From positions 1 through 49,158 of the forward strand of contig CAYZXD010000018.1 of assembly GCA_964482325.1 (NCBI GenBank): a stretch of 49,158 nt of DNA, given 5' to 3'. The stretch is from CAYZJV01 sp964482325. GTDB lineage: Bacteria > Spirochaetota > Spirochaetia > Sphaerochaetales > Sphaerochaetaceae. This document shows, one piece after another, positions 35,864-44,094 of this stretch. The translations under genes and the position numbers were made by a program. The number at the start of each line of letters is the position of its first letter. Position 1 is the first letter of the stretch. The notes below the pieces were generated by a model, which was not told the origin of the DNA, did not search any database, and was given only the letters and a program-made list of their open reading frames with translations.

Positions 35864-36712
35864 GTGGCACATAAACCGTACGGTACCAACATCTTCATCA
35901 CCGGGGCAAGTTCCGGTATCGGGCTTGCCTGTGCCCTGCTCTTCGCCTCTCATGGATATCAGGTATGGGGAGTCAGTCGATCGGGGATCTGTGCAGAGCC
36001 TCTCCCCGATACTATACATCTATCCCGCATGGATGTTACTGATGTCGGTTCAGTAGAAACCGAGGTGACACGGATTTGGCATGCTGCAAAGCAATTAACC
36101 GGTGATGGAATCGGTACGGTGATTCATTGTGCTGGATTTGGTATCGGTGGATCCGCTGAAGACACCCCCCTTGAAGCAGTTCGCAATCAATTTGAGACGA
36201 ACTATTTCGGCGTGCTGCAGGTAAACCAATGTCTCCTGCCTCGGATGCGCTCCCGTGGTCCATCTCTGGTAATCATTCTCGGATCAGTTGCCGGTCGTCT
36301 GAGTATTCCTTTTCAAAGCCATTACAGCTCAACGAAGTTTGCCCTGGAGGCCTACGTAGAGGCTTTGCGGATGGAGGGAAAACCTTTTGGAATTCAGGCA
36401 ACGATCCTTGAAGCAGGAGATACGAAGACGCCATTTACCGCACAGCGGCAAATGGCAGTTCCTGAAGGATCTCCCTATAGAGCTATGGCAGCACATGCCA
36501 TCGCCAAAATGGAACATGATGAACAGCATGGATACGCTGCCGAGACAGTGGCCCGCAAAGCGTTACAGATAGCCCAGAAGAAGCATCCCCCCCTCCGAAA
36601 ACCAGTAGGAGCAGGCTATATGCTGCTCCTGCTTTTCAAACGCGTACTTCCTGATCGTCTTGCCGAAACTATCATCAGTCGGATGTATCTCTCTGATAAA
36701 CCGCAGGTGTAG
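35864..36712 (+). CDS. Short-chain dehydrogenase/reductase
   Basis: Classical SDR oxidoreductase, about 282 residues from GTG at 35864. It has TGASSGIG (13-20), HCAGFG in place of the usual NNAG, and the catalytic S141-x12-Y154-x3-K158 (SHYSSTK). GGAG lies nine bases before the GTG. The frame also opens upstream to an ATG at 35813, but those extra residues are the mscL remnant, so the shorter start is preferred. The C-terminus has a hydrophobic segment (MLLLLFKRVLPDRLAE) that may contact membrane. Substrate unknown. Its end overlaps the convergent hydantoinase gene by 38 bases. Confidence 0.85.
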   Translation: MAHKPYGTNIFITGASSGIGLACALLFASHGYQVWGVSRSGICAEPLPDTIHLSRMDVTDVGSVETEVTRIWHAAKQLTGDGIGTVIHCAGFGIGGSAEDTPLEAVRNQFETNYFGVLQVNQCLLPRMRSRGPSLVIILGSVAGRLSIPFQSHYSSTKFALEAYVEALRMEGKPFGIQATILEAGDTKTPFTAQRQMAVPEGSPYRAMAAHAIAKMEHDEQHGYAAETVARKALQIAQKKHPPLRKPVGAGYMLLLLFKRVLPDRLAETIISRMYLSDKPQV

Positions 36713-38075
36713 AAGCAGCAACAAACTGACCTTCCCCAGGTACTCCCATATACACATCATCTCCCATGATGAGATGTCCCCGCAGGTAGGTCATCTGCAC
36801 CTTGCCGGCAACCGCAAATCCCTCATACGGAGTATATCCAGCCGCTGTGTGCATCTCTTCAGCAGTGATTGTCCATTCCAATTCGGGATCAAATATCACC
36901 AAATCAGCATCGGTGCCCACCTGCAGTGAGCCCTTTTTGGGATACAACCCGAAGAGTTTAGCCGGGTTCGTCGAAAGCAGTCCCACTAAATCAGAAAGTG
37001 TCAGCAAGCCAGATGCAACAGCAAACGTATGGACAAGTGGTAACAGTTCTTCGGTTCCCGGGATTCCAGGGAATATGGTGCGGCAGTCATCTGAAGCGAG
37101 TTTCTGATCACGGGTAAATGCACAGTGATCAGTAGCCACCACCTGAAACTCCTTCGCCGATAAGGCCTCCTGCAACTGTGCATTATCCTCTTCAAAGCGA
37201 AGTGGCGGAGTCATCACATACAACGGTCCTTGCGGTCCTTCAAGATACGAAGCATCTAGGAACAGGTAGTGTGGAGTGGTTTCCACAATTACCTCAACAC
37301 CTTCTGCACGTAATTCATGTACAGCATCAAGACCACGGGCACTCGAAAGGTGCACAACATACAGAGGCATGTCGGCCTCCTGTGCCAGCATACCGAGATG
37401 CATGATCGCCCGATACTCAGCCTCAGAAGGACGGAGCACGGCATGATCTGCAGGAGTATATGTCCCGGTATGGTTTTCATTGACCGATTCAATCAGTGCA
37501 TCATCCTCACAATGAGCGCTGATCATAATCTGATGTCGTTTACAGGCTGCAAAGAGTTCCCGCAAACCTTCCATCTCAATCAGATACCCCACATTTTTAT
37601 AGGTGGTGAAGATCTTGATGGTCCGAATCCCCTGAGCAGCAAGTTCTGCAAGTTCTCCATCAATTTTTTCATGCATCCCATACACACCCTGATGCAATGC
37701 AAAATCAATAGCCATACCTTGCTTCATGGCATCAATGCGCAGTTTTGCATTCTCATGCAGGGTTTTGCTTTTGTCGTGATCAGCAAAGTCGATCACGGTA
37801 GTCACACCCCCGTAGGCTGCAAGTTGTGAACCTTCAGCAAAACTGTCTGCTGTCACCGTCCCCCGTGAGACCAGATGGTAATGGGTATGTGCATCAATAA
37901 TACCGGGAATGACACATAACCCTTCAGCTTCCACGATATCAACATCATCAGGAAGATCCTGAGGATCAATCATAGGAGCAATACGGGCTATGGTGCTTCC
38001 TTCAATAAGCAGATCGGCCCGCTGTGAGCCCTCTGCATCAACTAATAATCCATTTCGTATGAGTGTAGTATTCAT
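36675..38075 (-). CDS. Hydantoinase/dihydropyrimidinase-type amidohydrolase
   Basis: Cyclic amidohydrolase, 466 residues, which should open hydantoin, dihydropyrimidine or allantoin rings. The binuclear zinc site is complete: H63 and H65 (DAHTHYH), carbamylated K154 (TIKIF), H188 (SAHCED), H242 (VVHLSS) and D316 (ATDHC). Spacing matches dihydropyrimidinase rather than dihydroorotase. The start at 38075 is chosen from the family N-terminus; there is no clear ribosome binding site, and the longer frame runs into the upstream hairpin. No pyrimidine or allantoin catabolic partner is next to it, so the exact substrate is open. Confidence 0.88.
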   Translation of the reverse strand: MNTTLIRNGLLVDAEGSQRADLLIEGSTIARIAPMIDPQDLPDDVDIVEAEGLCVIPGIIDAHTHYHLVSRGTVTADSFAEGSQLAAYGGVTTVIDFADHDKSKTLHENAKLRIDAMKQGMAIDFALHQGVYGMHEKIDGELAELAAQGIRTIKIFTTYKNVGYLIEMEGLRELFAACKRHQIMISAHCEDDALIESVNENHTGTYTPADHAVLRPSEAEYRAIMHLGMLAQEADMPLYVVHLSSARGLDAVHELRAEGVEVIVETTPHYLFLDASYLEGPQGPLYVMTPPLRFEEDNAQLQEALSAKEFQVVATDHCAFTRDQKLASDDCRTIFPGIPGTEELLPLVHTFAVASGLLTLSDLVGLLSTNPAKLFGLYPKKGSLQVGTDADLVIFDPELEWTITAEEMHTAAGYTPYEGFAVAGKVQMTYLRGHLIMGDDVYMGVPGEGQFVAASTPAVYQRDTSD

Positions 38076-38125
38076 ATAACGAAGGATACTATCAACATAC
38101 CGATTTGGCAAAAGAATTTTCAACA

Positions 38126-38152
38126 AGAGCTTCCGGGGAATCCGGAAGCTCT
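38126..38152 (-). terminator. Hairpin after the exported beta-protein gene
   Basis: AGAGCTTCCGG and CCGGAAGCTCT pair perfectly over eleven bases around a five-base loop, directly after the stop at 38160. The following minus-strand sequence is only partly T-rich, so termination may be leaky into the hydantoinase gene. Confidence 0.65.
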
Positions 38153-38159
38153 CATCACC

Positions 38160-39029
38160 TCAGTGTGTCCAGCGTACACCCACCGTCGCAGTAAGCGCAG
38201 CAATGTTGTTCTGTGAGTACCGATGGCCTGCATCACCCTCTGTCCAGGTATCCACCGGGTACTGACTTGTCCCATCCGAAGTACCCCCGAAGAACCGGGC
38301 CGTACCGAACAGTTCCCACTGCTCTCCCACCTGATACGCCATGCTCAGTGAAGCATCAAGAATGGAACCGGCAAAATCAAAATCGGCTCCGTTAAAGAAG
38401 GAAGAATCGGCATATGATCCAGCAATGTCGGCAGAAAGGGTTAACCCGAAGGGGAACCGATAGGAACTGTAGATAGCCAGGGCAGGAACGACTCCGACGT
38501 TGTTTGAGACGTAGAGATCATCCTGAGCAGTGCCATCATATGCTGCTGCTAAAGACTTGAACTGAATCGATACATTACGAATCTGCACCACCATACCTAA
38601 GCCTAACACTGCATTATCGTGCTTTCCCAGTACATCATAGGTGTAGCTGAAACGGTAGAAGGGAAAACTGTAGGTCAGTTCCATGGGCGTGTTGTCAAGA
38701 AAGGTAGTATTTCCGATAGTCTTATCTTCTTGGAATCTGACATTGGTAACCAACTCCAATGGCTGGTAGGTAAACCACGCACGGTGTCGTCCGGCGATGG
38801 TTGCCCCGATCGAGTAGCGTTCAAAGGGGAAGAGTCGATCCTGCCCCCCTTCATTTCTGAAGTCAAACAGATCCATAACAGGGTCAGTGGAACTTTCTCC
38901 GTTCTTATAGGTATGACTGAGTACAGCAATGGTTCCCTGTTCAGTCTCCACAAACGGTTCAAAAGAAACTGCAGCAAGCGTGCTTGCAACGGTAATAAGG
39001 ATAATCAAGAGCGTAGTAATGCGTTTCAT
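38160..39029 (-). CDS. Predicted outer-membrane beta-barrel protein
   Basis: A 289-residue protein. It has a signal peptide (MKRITTLLIILITVASTLAA) followed by alternating hydrophobic/polar strands rich in Tyr, Phe and Gly, as expected for an outer-membrane beta-barrel. Strand-like segments such as YRFPFGLTLSADIAGSYAD and SILDASLSMAYQVGEQWELFGTARFFGG recur, and the last strand is ALTATVGVRW. GGAGG lies four to five bases before the ATG at 39029; the longer frame is rejected. It stands alone between hydantoinase and gcvH, with a palindrome in its upstream region. Porin or surface-protein function is inferred from shape only. Confidence 0.75.
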   Translation of the reverse strand: MKRITTLLIILITVASTLAAVSFEPFVETEQGTIAVLSHTYKNGESSTDPVMDLFDFRNEGGQDRLFPFERYSIGATIAGRHRAWFTYQPLELVTNVRFQEDKTIGNTTFLDNTPMELTYSFPFYRFSYTYDVLGKHDNAVLGLGMVVQIRNVSIQFKSLAAAYDGTAQDDLYVSNNVGVVPALAIYSSYRFPFGLTLSADIAGSYADSSFFNGADFDFAGSILDASLSMAYQVGEQWELFGTARFFGGTSDGTSQYPVDTWTEGDAGHRYSQNNIAALTATVGVRWTH

Positions 39030-39053
39030 ATCGCCTCCATAATCGTAAATTTG

Positions 39054-39067
39054 AATTGAATTCAATT
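39054..39067. promoter_or_regulatory. 14-bp palindrome upstream of the beta-barrel gene
   Basis: AATTGAATTCAATT is a perfect palindrome. On the minus strand it directly follows a TATAAA that could be the -10 of the beta-barrel gene, so a bound repressor would lie over the transcription start. No good -35 is visible. Its AT-rich simplicity makes chance more likely than for the fab site. Confidence 0.35.
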
Positions 39068-39101
39068 TATACAGAACGATATGTATTGGCTAGTGATTTA
39101 T

Positions 39102-39494
39102 TTACGATTCATCCAAAGTTTCTAAAAAATTACCATACCCTTGCGCATCAAGGAGGGTATCTACTGCAGCAGGATCGAAATCGGTAAGGGTATACAGATG
39201 ATGTGCATAACAGTCTTCATTGACCAGCTCAGGAGATCCCTCAAGGTCCTCGTTGACTGAATCCACCGTCCCCGCAATCGGATTGTATACCGAACTTGCT
39301 GCTTTCACCGATTCCAAGGTAGCAATCTCGTCATGTGCGGCAAAGGAATCTCCCACTGGCGGCAATTCCACAAACACTACTTCACCGAGTGTTTCCTGTG
39401 CATAGTCAGTGATACCCACATACGCAACATCTCCTTCGATACGCACCCAATGATGATCGGTCGAATACCGCAGATCTGCAGGAATCTTGTCCAT
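39102..39494 (-). CDS. gcvH: Glycine cleavage system H protein
   Basis: Lipoyl carrier of the glycine cleavage system, 130 residues. The lipoylated lysine is K64 in ESVKAAS, inside the standard domain (HHWVRIEGDVAYVGITDYAQ to GTVDSVNEDL). AGGAGG lies before the ATG. It follows glyA by 27 bases, so serine-glycine interconversion and glycine cleavage share a transcript. The other components (gcvT, gcvPA, gcvPB, lpd) are not in the window and must lie elsewhere if the system is complete. Confidence 0.95.
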   Translation of the reverse strand: MDKIPADLRYSTDHHWVRIEGDVAYVGITDYAQETLGEVVFVELPPVGDSFAAHDEIATLESVKAASSVYNPIAGTVDSVNEDLEGSPELVNEDCYAHHLYTLTDFDPAAVDTLLDAQGYGNFLETLDES

Positions 39495-39521
39495 ATGACA
39501 CTCCTCCTTTTTACTCTTCTG

Positions 39522-41039
39522 TCATGCACCATACTCCTGCAATGCTGCCAGGTCAAGTTCAGGATATAAAACGAAGGTATCAAGTAGCGCCTGGATTCGT
39601 TGTTTTGCTTCAGAAACTGCACCTGCATCCGTTACCGCTCGTGCTCGACTTGCCTGACCTGCTTTTGATCCCTTCGTAATCACTGCCGGTTTGGTATGCT
39701 TAAGTACTAAATGGATGATCGATGCAATCTCTTTCATCTCTTTCGGTCCCATACCCAAGGTGGTGACCGCTGGGGTACCGATTCTCAAACCACTGGTGTA
39801 CCAAGGGCCATTCGGATCAAATGGCAATGCGTTACGATTGAGGGTAACACCGCACTCACGTAATGCACTCTCCGCCTGCCTGCCGTTCAATCCAAACGGA
39901 CGGACATCAAGAAGCATCAGGTGGTTATCGGTTCCACCGGTGGCAACCGGTATCTGGCAATCCATGCAGGCCTGTGCAAGAGTTTTGGCATTTTGCACAA
40001 TCTGCTGTGCATATGATCTAAAAGAATCATCAAGCGCTTCGGTGTATGCAACAGCTTTTGCTGCCGTAACGTGCGGCAGGGGACCTCCAATCACCAATGG
40101 GCACCCTTTATCCACAGCATCGGCAAACTCCTGCTTACAGAGAATCATTCCGCCTCGTGGACCGCGTAAGGTTTTATGCGTGGTCGTAGTAACCACATCA
40201 GCCCAGGCGACCGGGTCGAAGTTTCCAGTCATGACTTTTCCCGCAACGAGACCGGCGAAGTGAGCCATATCGACCATAAATACAGCACCGACAGCATGAG
40301 CTATTTCACTCATCCGCTTAAAATCAATCAAACGAGGATAGGCACTATAACCGGCAAGGAGAATGAGTGGCTTGATTTCCTGAGCCTGTCGCTCTATCGC
40401 ATCATAATCGAGTAATCCGGTCTTTTCATCTACCGTATAGGTATAGGCATCAAACATCTGAGCAGATATATTCTGCCGATATCCGTGCGTCAGATGGCCA
40501 CCTGAATAGTAATCGAGGCCAAGAAGACGCTGGTTCCCGATCTCACTTCGCAGTCTATCCCACTGCTCCCGGGTAAGATCGCTCGGATTGGTGATACCGA
40601 TCTTTTCCAACGCCGGAACTTGAATACGAGTGTTCAGAATTGCCCAATAGGCAATCAGATTGGCATCGGCTCCACTATGGGGCTGCACATATGCATGCTC
40701 GGCATCAAACAGTCTACATGCCTGTGAGCAGGCATAATCCTCAATGGCATCAACATTATCGCAACCGGCATAGAATCGATGATAGGCGTACCCCTCCGCA
40801 TACTTATCGGTAAGCAGATTACCCATAGCCAGTTGTGTTGCCAGACTGGAATAGTTCTCACTTGCAATGAGTTTGAGATGGGATCGCTGATCAGCAAGCT
40901 CTTTAACGATATGGGAAGCAACCAGCGGCGATACCGAAGCGACCTGGTCAAGAGCCGCAGCATAGGCAACAAAAGCACTATCTACCTGATCAATAGGGGT
41001 TTTTTTCAGATATGACTGCAGAACTGAAGTTTTACTCAT
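39522..41039 (-). CDS. glyA: Serine hydroxymethyltransferase (long form)
   Basis: PLP enzyme converting serine and tetrahydrofolate to glycine and methylene-THF. The PLP lysine is K289 (TTTTHKTLRGPRGG); LIASENY and VQPHSGADAN are intact. At 505 residues it is about 90 longer than E. coli GlyA, with an N-terminal extension of roughly 24 residues and an insert around residues 137-172 before GGHLTHG. I recall similarly long orthologues in Treponema and Chlamydia. AAGGAG lies seven bases before the ATG. First gene of glyA-gcvH, divergent from an amino-acid symporter across a spacer with three TGTTGCAT-type boxes. Confidence 0.94.
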   Translation of the reverse strand: MSKTSVLQSYLKKTPIDQVDSAFVAYAAALDQVASVSPLVASHIVKELADQRSHLKLIASENYSSLATQLAMGNLLTDKYAEGYAYHRFYAGCDNVDAIEDYACSQACRLFDAEHAYVQPHSGADANLIAYWAILNTRIQVPALEKIGITNPSDLTREQWDRLRSEIGNQRLLGLDYYSGGHLTHGYRQNISAQMFDAYTYTVDEKTGLLDYDAIERQAQEIKPLILLAGYSAYPRLIDFKRMSEIAHAVGAVFMVDMAHFAGLVAGKVMTGNFDPVAWADVVTTTTHKTLRGPRGGMILCKQEFADAVDKGCPLVIGGPLPHVTAAKAVAYTEALDDSFRSYAQQIVQNAKTLAQACMDCQIPVATGGTDNHLMLLDVRPFGLNGRQAESALRECGVTLNRNALPFDPNGPWYTSGLRIGTPAVTTLGMGPKEMKEIASIIHLVLKHTKPAVITKGSKAGQASRARAVTDAGAVSEAKQRIQALLDTFVLYPELDLAALQEYGA

Positions 41040-41063
41040 GGGATACTCCTTGTGAAACGATTC

Positions 41064-41135
41064 TGTTGCATTGTGCCGTTATAGCGCACTTCATGTCAAT
41101 GAAATGCAACATAAAAACCCTATTGTCATGCAACA
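41064..41135. repeat. Three ATGCAACA/TGTTGCAT boxes between glyA and the symporter
   Basis: TGTTGCAT occurs at 41064-41071 and its reverse complement ATGCAACA at 41104-41111 and 41128-41135. The first two form an inverted repeat and the last two a direct repeat. They lie among the divergent promoters. They may bind a regulator of both transcripts. Confidence 0.5.
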
Positions 41136-41151
41136 AAACAGTCGATACACT
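41124..41151 (+). promoter_or_regulatory. Probable sigma-70 promoter of the symporter gene
   Basis: TTGTCA (41124-41129), a 16-base spacer and TACACT (41146-41151). One ATGCAACA box overlaps the -35 and spacer. The predicted start near 41158 leaves a leader of about 25 bases. Confidence 0.5.
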
Positions 41152-41182
41152 GACACCTCGTATCAAACAGGAGATTGTATTC

Positions 41183-42571
41183 ATGACACAGGAAAGAGAA
41201 CGGTTAGGAAGCCGAATCGGGTTTATATTTCTCTCAGCTGGTTGTGCCATCGGCTTGGGGAACGTCTGGCGTTTCCCCTTTATTACCGGCCAGTATGGAG
41301 GAGCAGCCTTTGTACTGATTTATATCGTTTTCCTGCTGATTTTCGGTCTTCCCATCATGGTGATGGAGTTTTCCATCGGCAGGGCCTCCCGACAGAATAT
41401 CGGTTTGGCTTTGCAAACGCTCGAACCGAAAGGAACCAAATGGCATCGTTACGGTCCGATAGCTATCGGAGGCAATTATGTGCTCATGATGTTCTACACC
41501 ACCGTGAGCGGATGGCTGTTTGCCTACTTTTTCCATATGGCAAAAGGGGATATGGCAGGTCTCTCTCCGGAAGGAGTCGGATCATACTTTTCTGGCATGC
41601 TCAGCAATCCCGTTTCCATGACTACCTGGATGATCATTGCTACCGTATCAGGTCTGGGGATCTGTGCATTAGGATTGCAGAAAGGGGTAGAAAAAATCAC
41701 CAAATATATGATGAGTGCGCTCCTGGCAATTATGATCATATTGGTAATACGTGCAATATCGCTTCCTGGAGCTGAGGCAGGGCTGCGATTTTATCTCCTT
41801 CCCGACTTTGCCAGATTGCATGAGGCAGGATTATGGAGTGCCATTTATGCGGCAATGGGACAGGCTTTCTTCACGTTAAGTCTCGGTATCGGAAGTATGG
41901 CAATATTCGGGAGCTATATCGATCGATCCCGGGCCCTTACCGGAGAATCTATAAACATCCTTGCACTTGATACATTCGTTGCCCTGATGAGCGGCTTAAT
42001 CATCTTTCCTGCCTCATTTGCTTTCAATGTGGCACCTGATGCCGGCCCATCACTCATTTTCATCACGCTTCCAAATATCTTCAACGCCATGTCGGGCGGA
42101 CGTCTCTGGGGCAGCCTCTTCTTTCTCTTCATGAGTTTTGCAGCGCTTTCCACGCTTGTTGCCGTTTTTGAGAATATTGTCAGCTACTGGATTGATGTAA
42201 AGCAGTGGTCGCGGAAAAAAGCTGTATTGGTTAATATTGTCCTGATTATCGTTCTTTCACTTCCCTGTGTCCTCGGATTCAATGTGTTAGCAGGATTTCA
42301 ACCCCTCGGTCCGGGTACCGGCGTTCTTGACCTTGAAGATTTTATCGTCAGTACGACACTACTCCCCCTTGGATCGCTTGTCTTCTTGCTGTTCTGTTGT
42401 TCCAAACGCGGATGGGGATGGAAAAATTTCATCGCAGAGGCCGATCAGGGCAAGGGGATTAAATTCCCGCAATGGGCAAAATCCTATGTTACATACGCCA
42501 TCCCTGCTCTGGTTATCTTCGTCTTTGTGATGGGGTATTGGAACATCTTTGCACCATTGGTTCGCAGTTAG
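41183..42571 (+). CDS. NSS-family sodium-dependent amino acid symporter
   Basis: Neurotransmitter:sodium symporter family (LeuT fold), 462 residues, about eleven or twelve membrane helices. The family signature GLGNVWRFPF in helix 1, with an unwound region for sodium and substrate, is intact. So is the FFTLSLGIGSMAIFGSY region of helix 6. The start is set at 41183 with AGGAG nine bases upstream; 57 upstream codons in the same frame cross the promoter and are rejected. It is divergent from glyA-gcvH, suggesting glycine, serine or alanine as substrate; this is inference. A terminator follows at 42587. Confidence 0.92.
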   Translation: MTQERERLGSRIGFIFLSAGCAIGLGNVWRFPFITGQYGGAAFVLIYIVFLLIFGLPIMVMEFSIGRASRQNIGLALQTLEPKGTKWHRYGPIAIGGNYVLMMFYTTVSGWLFAYFFHMAKGDMAGLSPEGVGSYFSGMLSNPVSMTTWMIIATVSGLGICALGLQKGVEKITKYMMSALLAIMIILVIRAISLPGAEAGLRFYLLPDFARLHEAGLWSAIYAAMGQAFFTLSLGIGSMAIFGSYIDRSRALTGESINILALDTFVALMSGLIIFPASFAFNVAPDAGPSLIFITLPNIFNAMSGGRLWGSLFFLFMSFAALSTLVAVFENIVSYWIDVKQWSRKKAVLVNIVLIIVLSLPCVLGFNVLAGFQPLGPGTGVLDLEDFIVSTTLLPLGSLVFLLFCCSKRGWGWKNFIAEADQGKGIKFPQWAKSYVTYAIPALVIFVFVMGYWNIFAPLVRS

Positions 42572-42586
42572 CGGTAATATGTTATT

Positions 42587-42613
42587 GCCGGGCATTCAGG
42601 CCCGGTTGTTGTT
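42587..42613 (+). terminator. Rho-independent terminator of the symporter gene
   Basis: CCGGGC (42588-42593) pairs with GCCCGG (42600-42605) around a six-base loop, followed by TTGTTGTT. It lies just after the symporter stop and before the infA promoter. Confidence 0.7.
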
Positions 42614-42616
42614 CAG

Positions 42617-42645
42617 TTGACAAAGTACCGCCCTTTTCCTACAAT
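42617..42645 (+). promoter_or_regulatory. Sigma-70 promoter of infA
   Basis: TTGACA (42617-42622), a 17-base spacer and TACAAT (42640-42645). Near-consensus, as expected for a highly expressed translation factor. Confidence 0.8.
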
Positions 42646-42689
42646 TCTCAGGTATTATCCTACAGAAGAAACACATGATCGGAGGTTTT

Positions 42690-42908
42690 GTGGCTAAAGA
42701 AGAAGCTATTGAAGTAGAAGGAATTGTGCGGGAAGCACTTCCAAACACGATGTTCCGCGTGGAACTGCCGAATGGACACGTGATCCTTGCTCACCTGTCC
42801 GGTAAAATGCGCAAGCACTATATCAGGATTGTTCCTGGCGATACGGTCCGCGTGGCTCTGTCACCCTATGATCTCACCAGAGGACGAATCATTTATAGAG
42901 AGCGATAA
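42690..42908 (+). CDS. infA: Translation initiation factor IF-1
   Basis: Single OB-fold protein binding the ribosomal A site during initiation. From GTG at 42690, with GGAGG four to five bases upstream, it has the canonical 72 residues beginning MAKEEAIEVEG. An ATG at 42675 would add five atypical residues and overlap the ribosome binding site, so it is rejected. The motif LPNTMFRVELPNGHVILAH and the ending DLTRGRIIYR are standard. It has its own strong promoter and is not in a ribosomal-protein operon here. Confidence 0.96.
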   Translation: MAKEEAIEVEGIVREALPNTMFRVELPNGHVILAHLSGKMRKHYIRIVPGDTVRVALSPYDLTRGRIIYRER

Positions 42909-42932
42909 CCAGTTCATCACCGAACAACTCTG

Positions 42933-43364
42933 TTATCTCCCCCGTTGTAAGATGACCCACACTGCGCCGATTCCCCCTTCAGCAGGAGGTGGATTTCCGT
43001 AAGAACGCACTAATGGGGAATGTTGCAGAACATCCTGTACCACATCTCGCAATACTGCCTTTCCATCCGGACTATGAAGCCCCCGTCCGTGTACGATGCG
43101 TACCTTTTGTAATCGTCGTTTCACTGATTCATGGAGAAAATCTGAAACCATAACACGTGCTTCATTTCCCGTAACCCCATGCAAATCTAATTCTGCCTGA
43201 GGCCGCATGGCTTTCAGTACTCCTAGTGAGGCCTTTCCCGTACGATATCCCGTTGACTGTTTTTGTCTTTTGTCCTGCTTCATACGAGAAAGGCGGCTGT
43301 CTTTAGCCGCCTGCTTCCCTTCGGGAGTTGATTCCCACTGTGCCAGAATCTCTTCAAAGTCCAT
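42933..43364 (-). CDS. Smr domain protein
   Basis: A 143-residue protein with a basic linker (about 20-50) and a C-terminal Smr domain: ELDLHG (58-63), then KVRIVHGRG with HGRG at 92-95, and the end GGIGAVWVILQR. Smr domains are nicking or RNA-cleaving nucleases; in MutS2 they act on DNA or stalled ribosomes, while stand-alone forms are poorly understood. The ATG directly abuts the stop of the CBS-ACT gene, with GAGG five bases upstream, so the two are coupled. It converges with infA. Confidence 0.9.
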   Translation of the reverse strand: MDFEEILAQWESTPEGKQAAKDSRLSRMKQDKRQKQSTGYRTGKASLGVLKAMRPQAELDLHGVTGNEARVMVSDFLHESVKRRLQKVRIVHGRGLHSPDGKAVLRDVVQDVLQHSPLVRSYGNPPPAEGGIGAVWVILQRGR

Positions 43365-44009
43365 TCAGACCTCACGTACATCAAGGACTTCCATCACCAG
43401 CGGTTTTACTAGATCTACCGCCTGTCCGATCGATATTCCCTGCATTTTGATCGTACATACAGCATTGGAAGAGTCGGTACCCATGAAGGTACCAAAAGCA
43501 ATGATGTCCACACCATGCGAAGCGAGGAGATTAGAAATTTCAGCGATAGCTCCCGGTTTATCTTCCACAAGAAAACTCATACGCACGCCATAATGCCGTG
43601 CCCCGAAGAGTTCCAAGAGAATTTTAAACAGATCACTTTTCGAGATAATACCGATGAGTTTCTCATCTTCCAGCACAGGAAGACTGGAAAGATCCTGATC
43701 AACCATTAACCGGGCAGCTTCTTCAACGGTAGTATCTTTAGTAATCGTCACGACATCGCGAGTCATCAGCTTCTTCACGGTCAGCTGGCTGAGCAGATAT
43801 GCCATCTCGTGGATGGAAAGAGTACTTACCGGAGAGGGTGAAGCATATAAAATATCCTTTTCAGAGATGATTCCAACCAGTTTTCGCTCTTTATCAAGGA
43901 CCGGAAGACGGTGAACTTTCTCCCGTTTCATTAACGCAGAGGCATCGGCCACTGACATGTCAGGGCTGGCTGTTACTGGATTTCGAGTCATGCGTCTTTC
44001 AATTATCAT
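43365..44009 (-). CDS. CBS-pair and ACT domain regulatory protein (AcuB-like)
   Basis: A 214-residue cytoplasmic protein with two CBS repeats (about 5-55 and 80-130) that should bind an adenine nucleotide, and a C-terminal ACT domain (about 143-214) that usually binds an amino acid. The layout matches AcuB-like proteins. The start is the ATG at 44009 with GGAGG five bases upstream; the longer frame overlaps that site. It lies 85 bases after livF on the same strand and directly before the Smr gene. Sensing of branched-chain amino acids is possible given the position but is inference. Confidence 0.85.
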   Translation of the reverse strand: MIIERRMTRNPVTASPDMSVADASALMKREKVHRLPVLDKERKLVGIISEKDILYASPSPVSTLSIHEMAYLLSQLTVKKLMTRDVVTITKDTTVEEAARLMVDQDLSSLPVLEDEKLIGIISKSDLFKILLELFGARHYGVRMSFLVEDKPGAIAEISNLLASHGVDIIAFGTFMGTDSSNAVCTIKMQGISIGQAVDLVKPLVMEVLDVREV

Positions 44010-44094
44010 CTCAACCTCCACCGCTAAGCAGTCATCAAATCTGCATTAATTGTATCCCAGAGTGAAATGAATTTCCACTATGAATACTTCTGTC

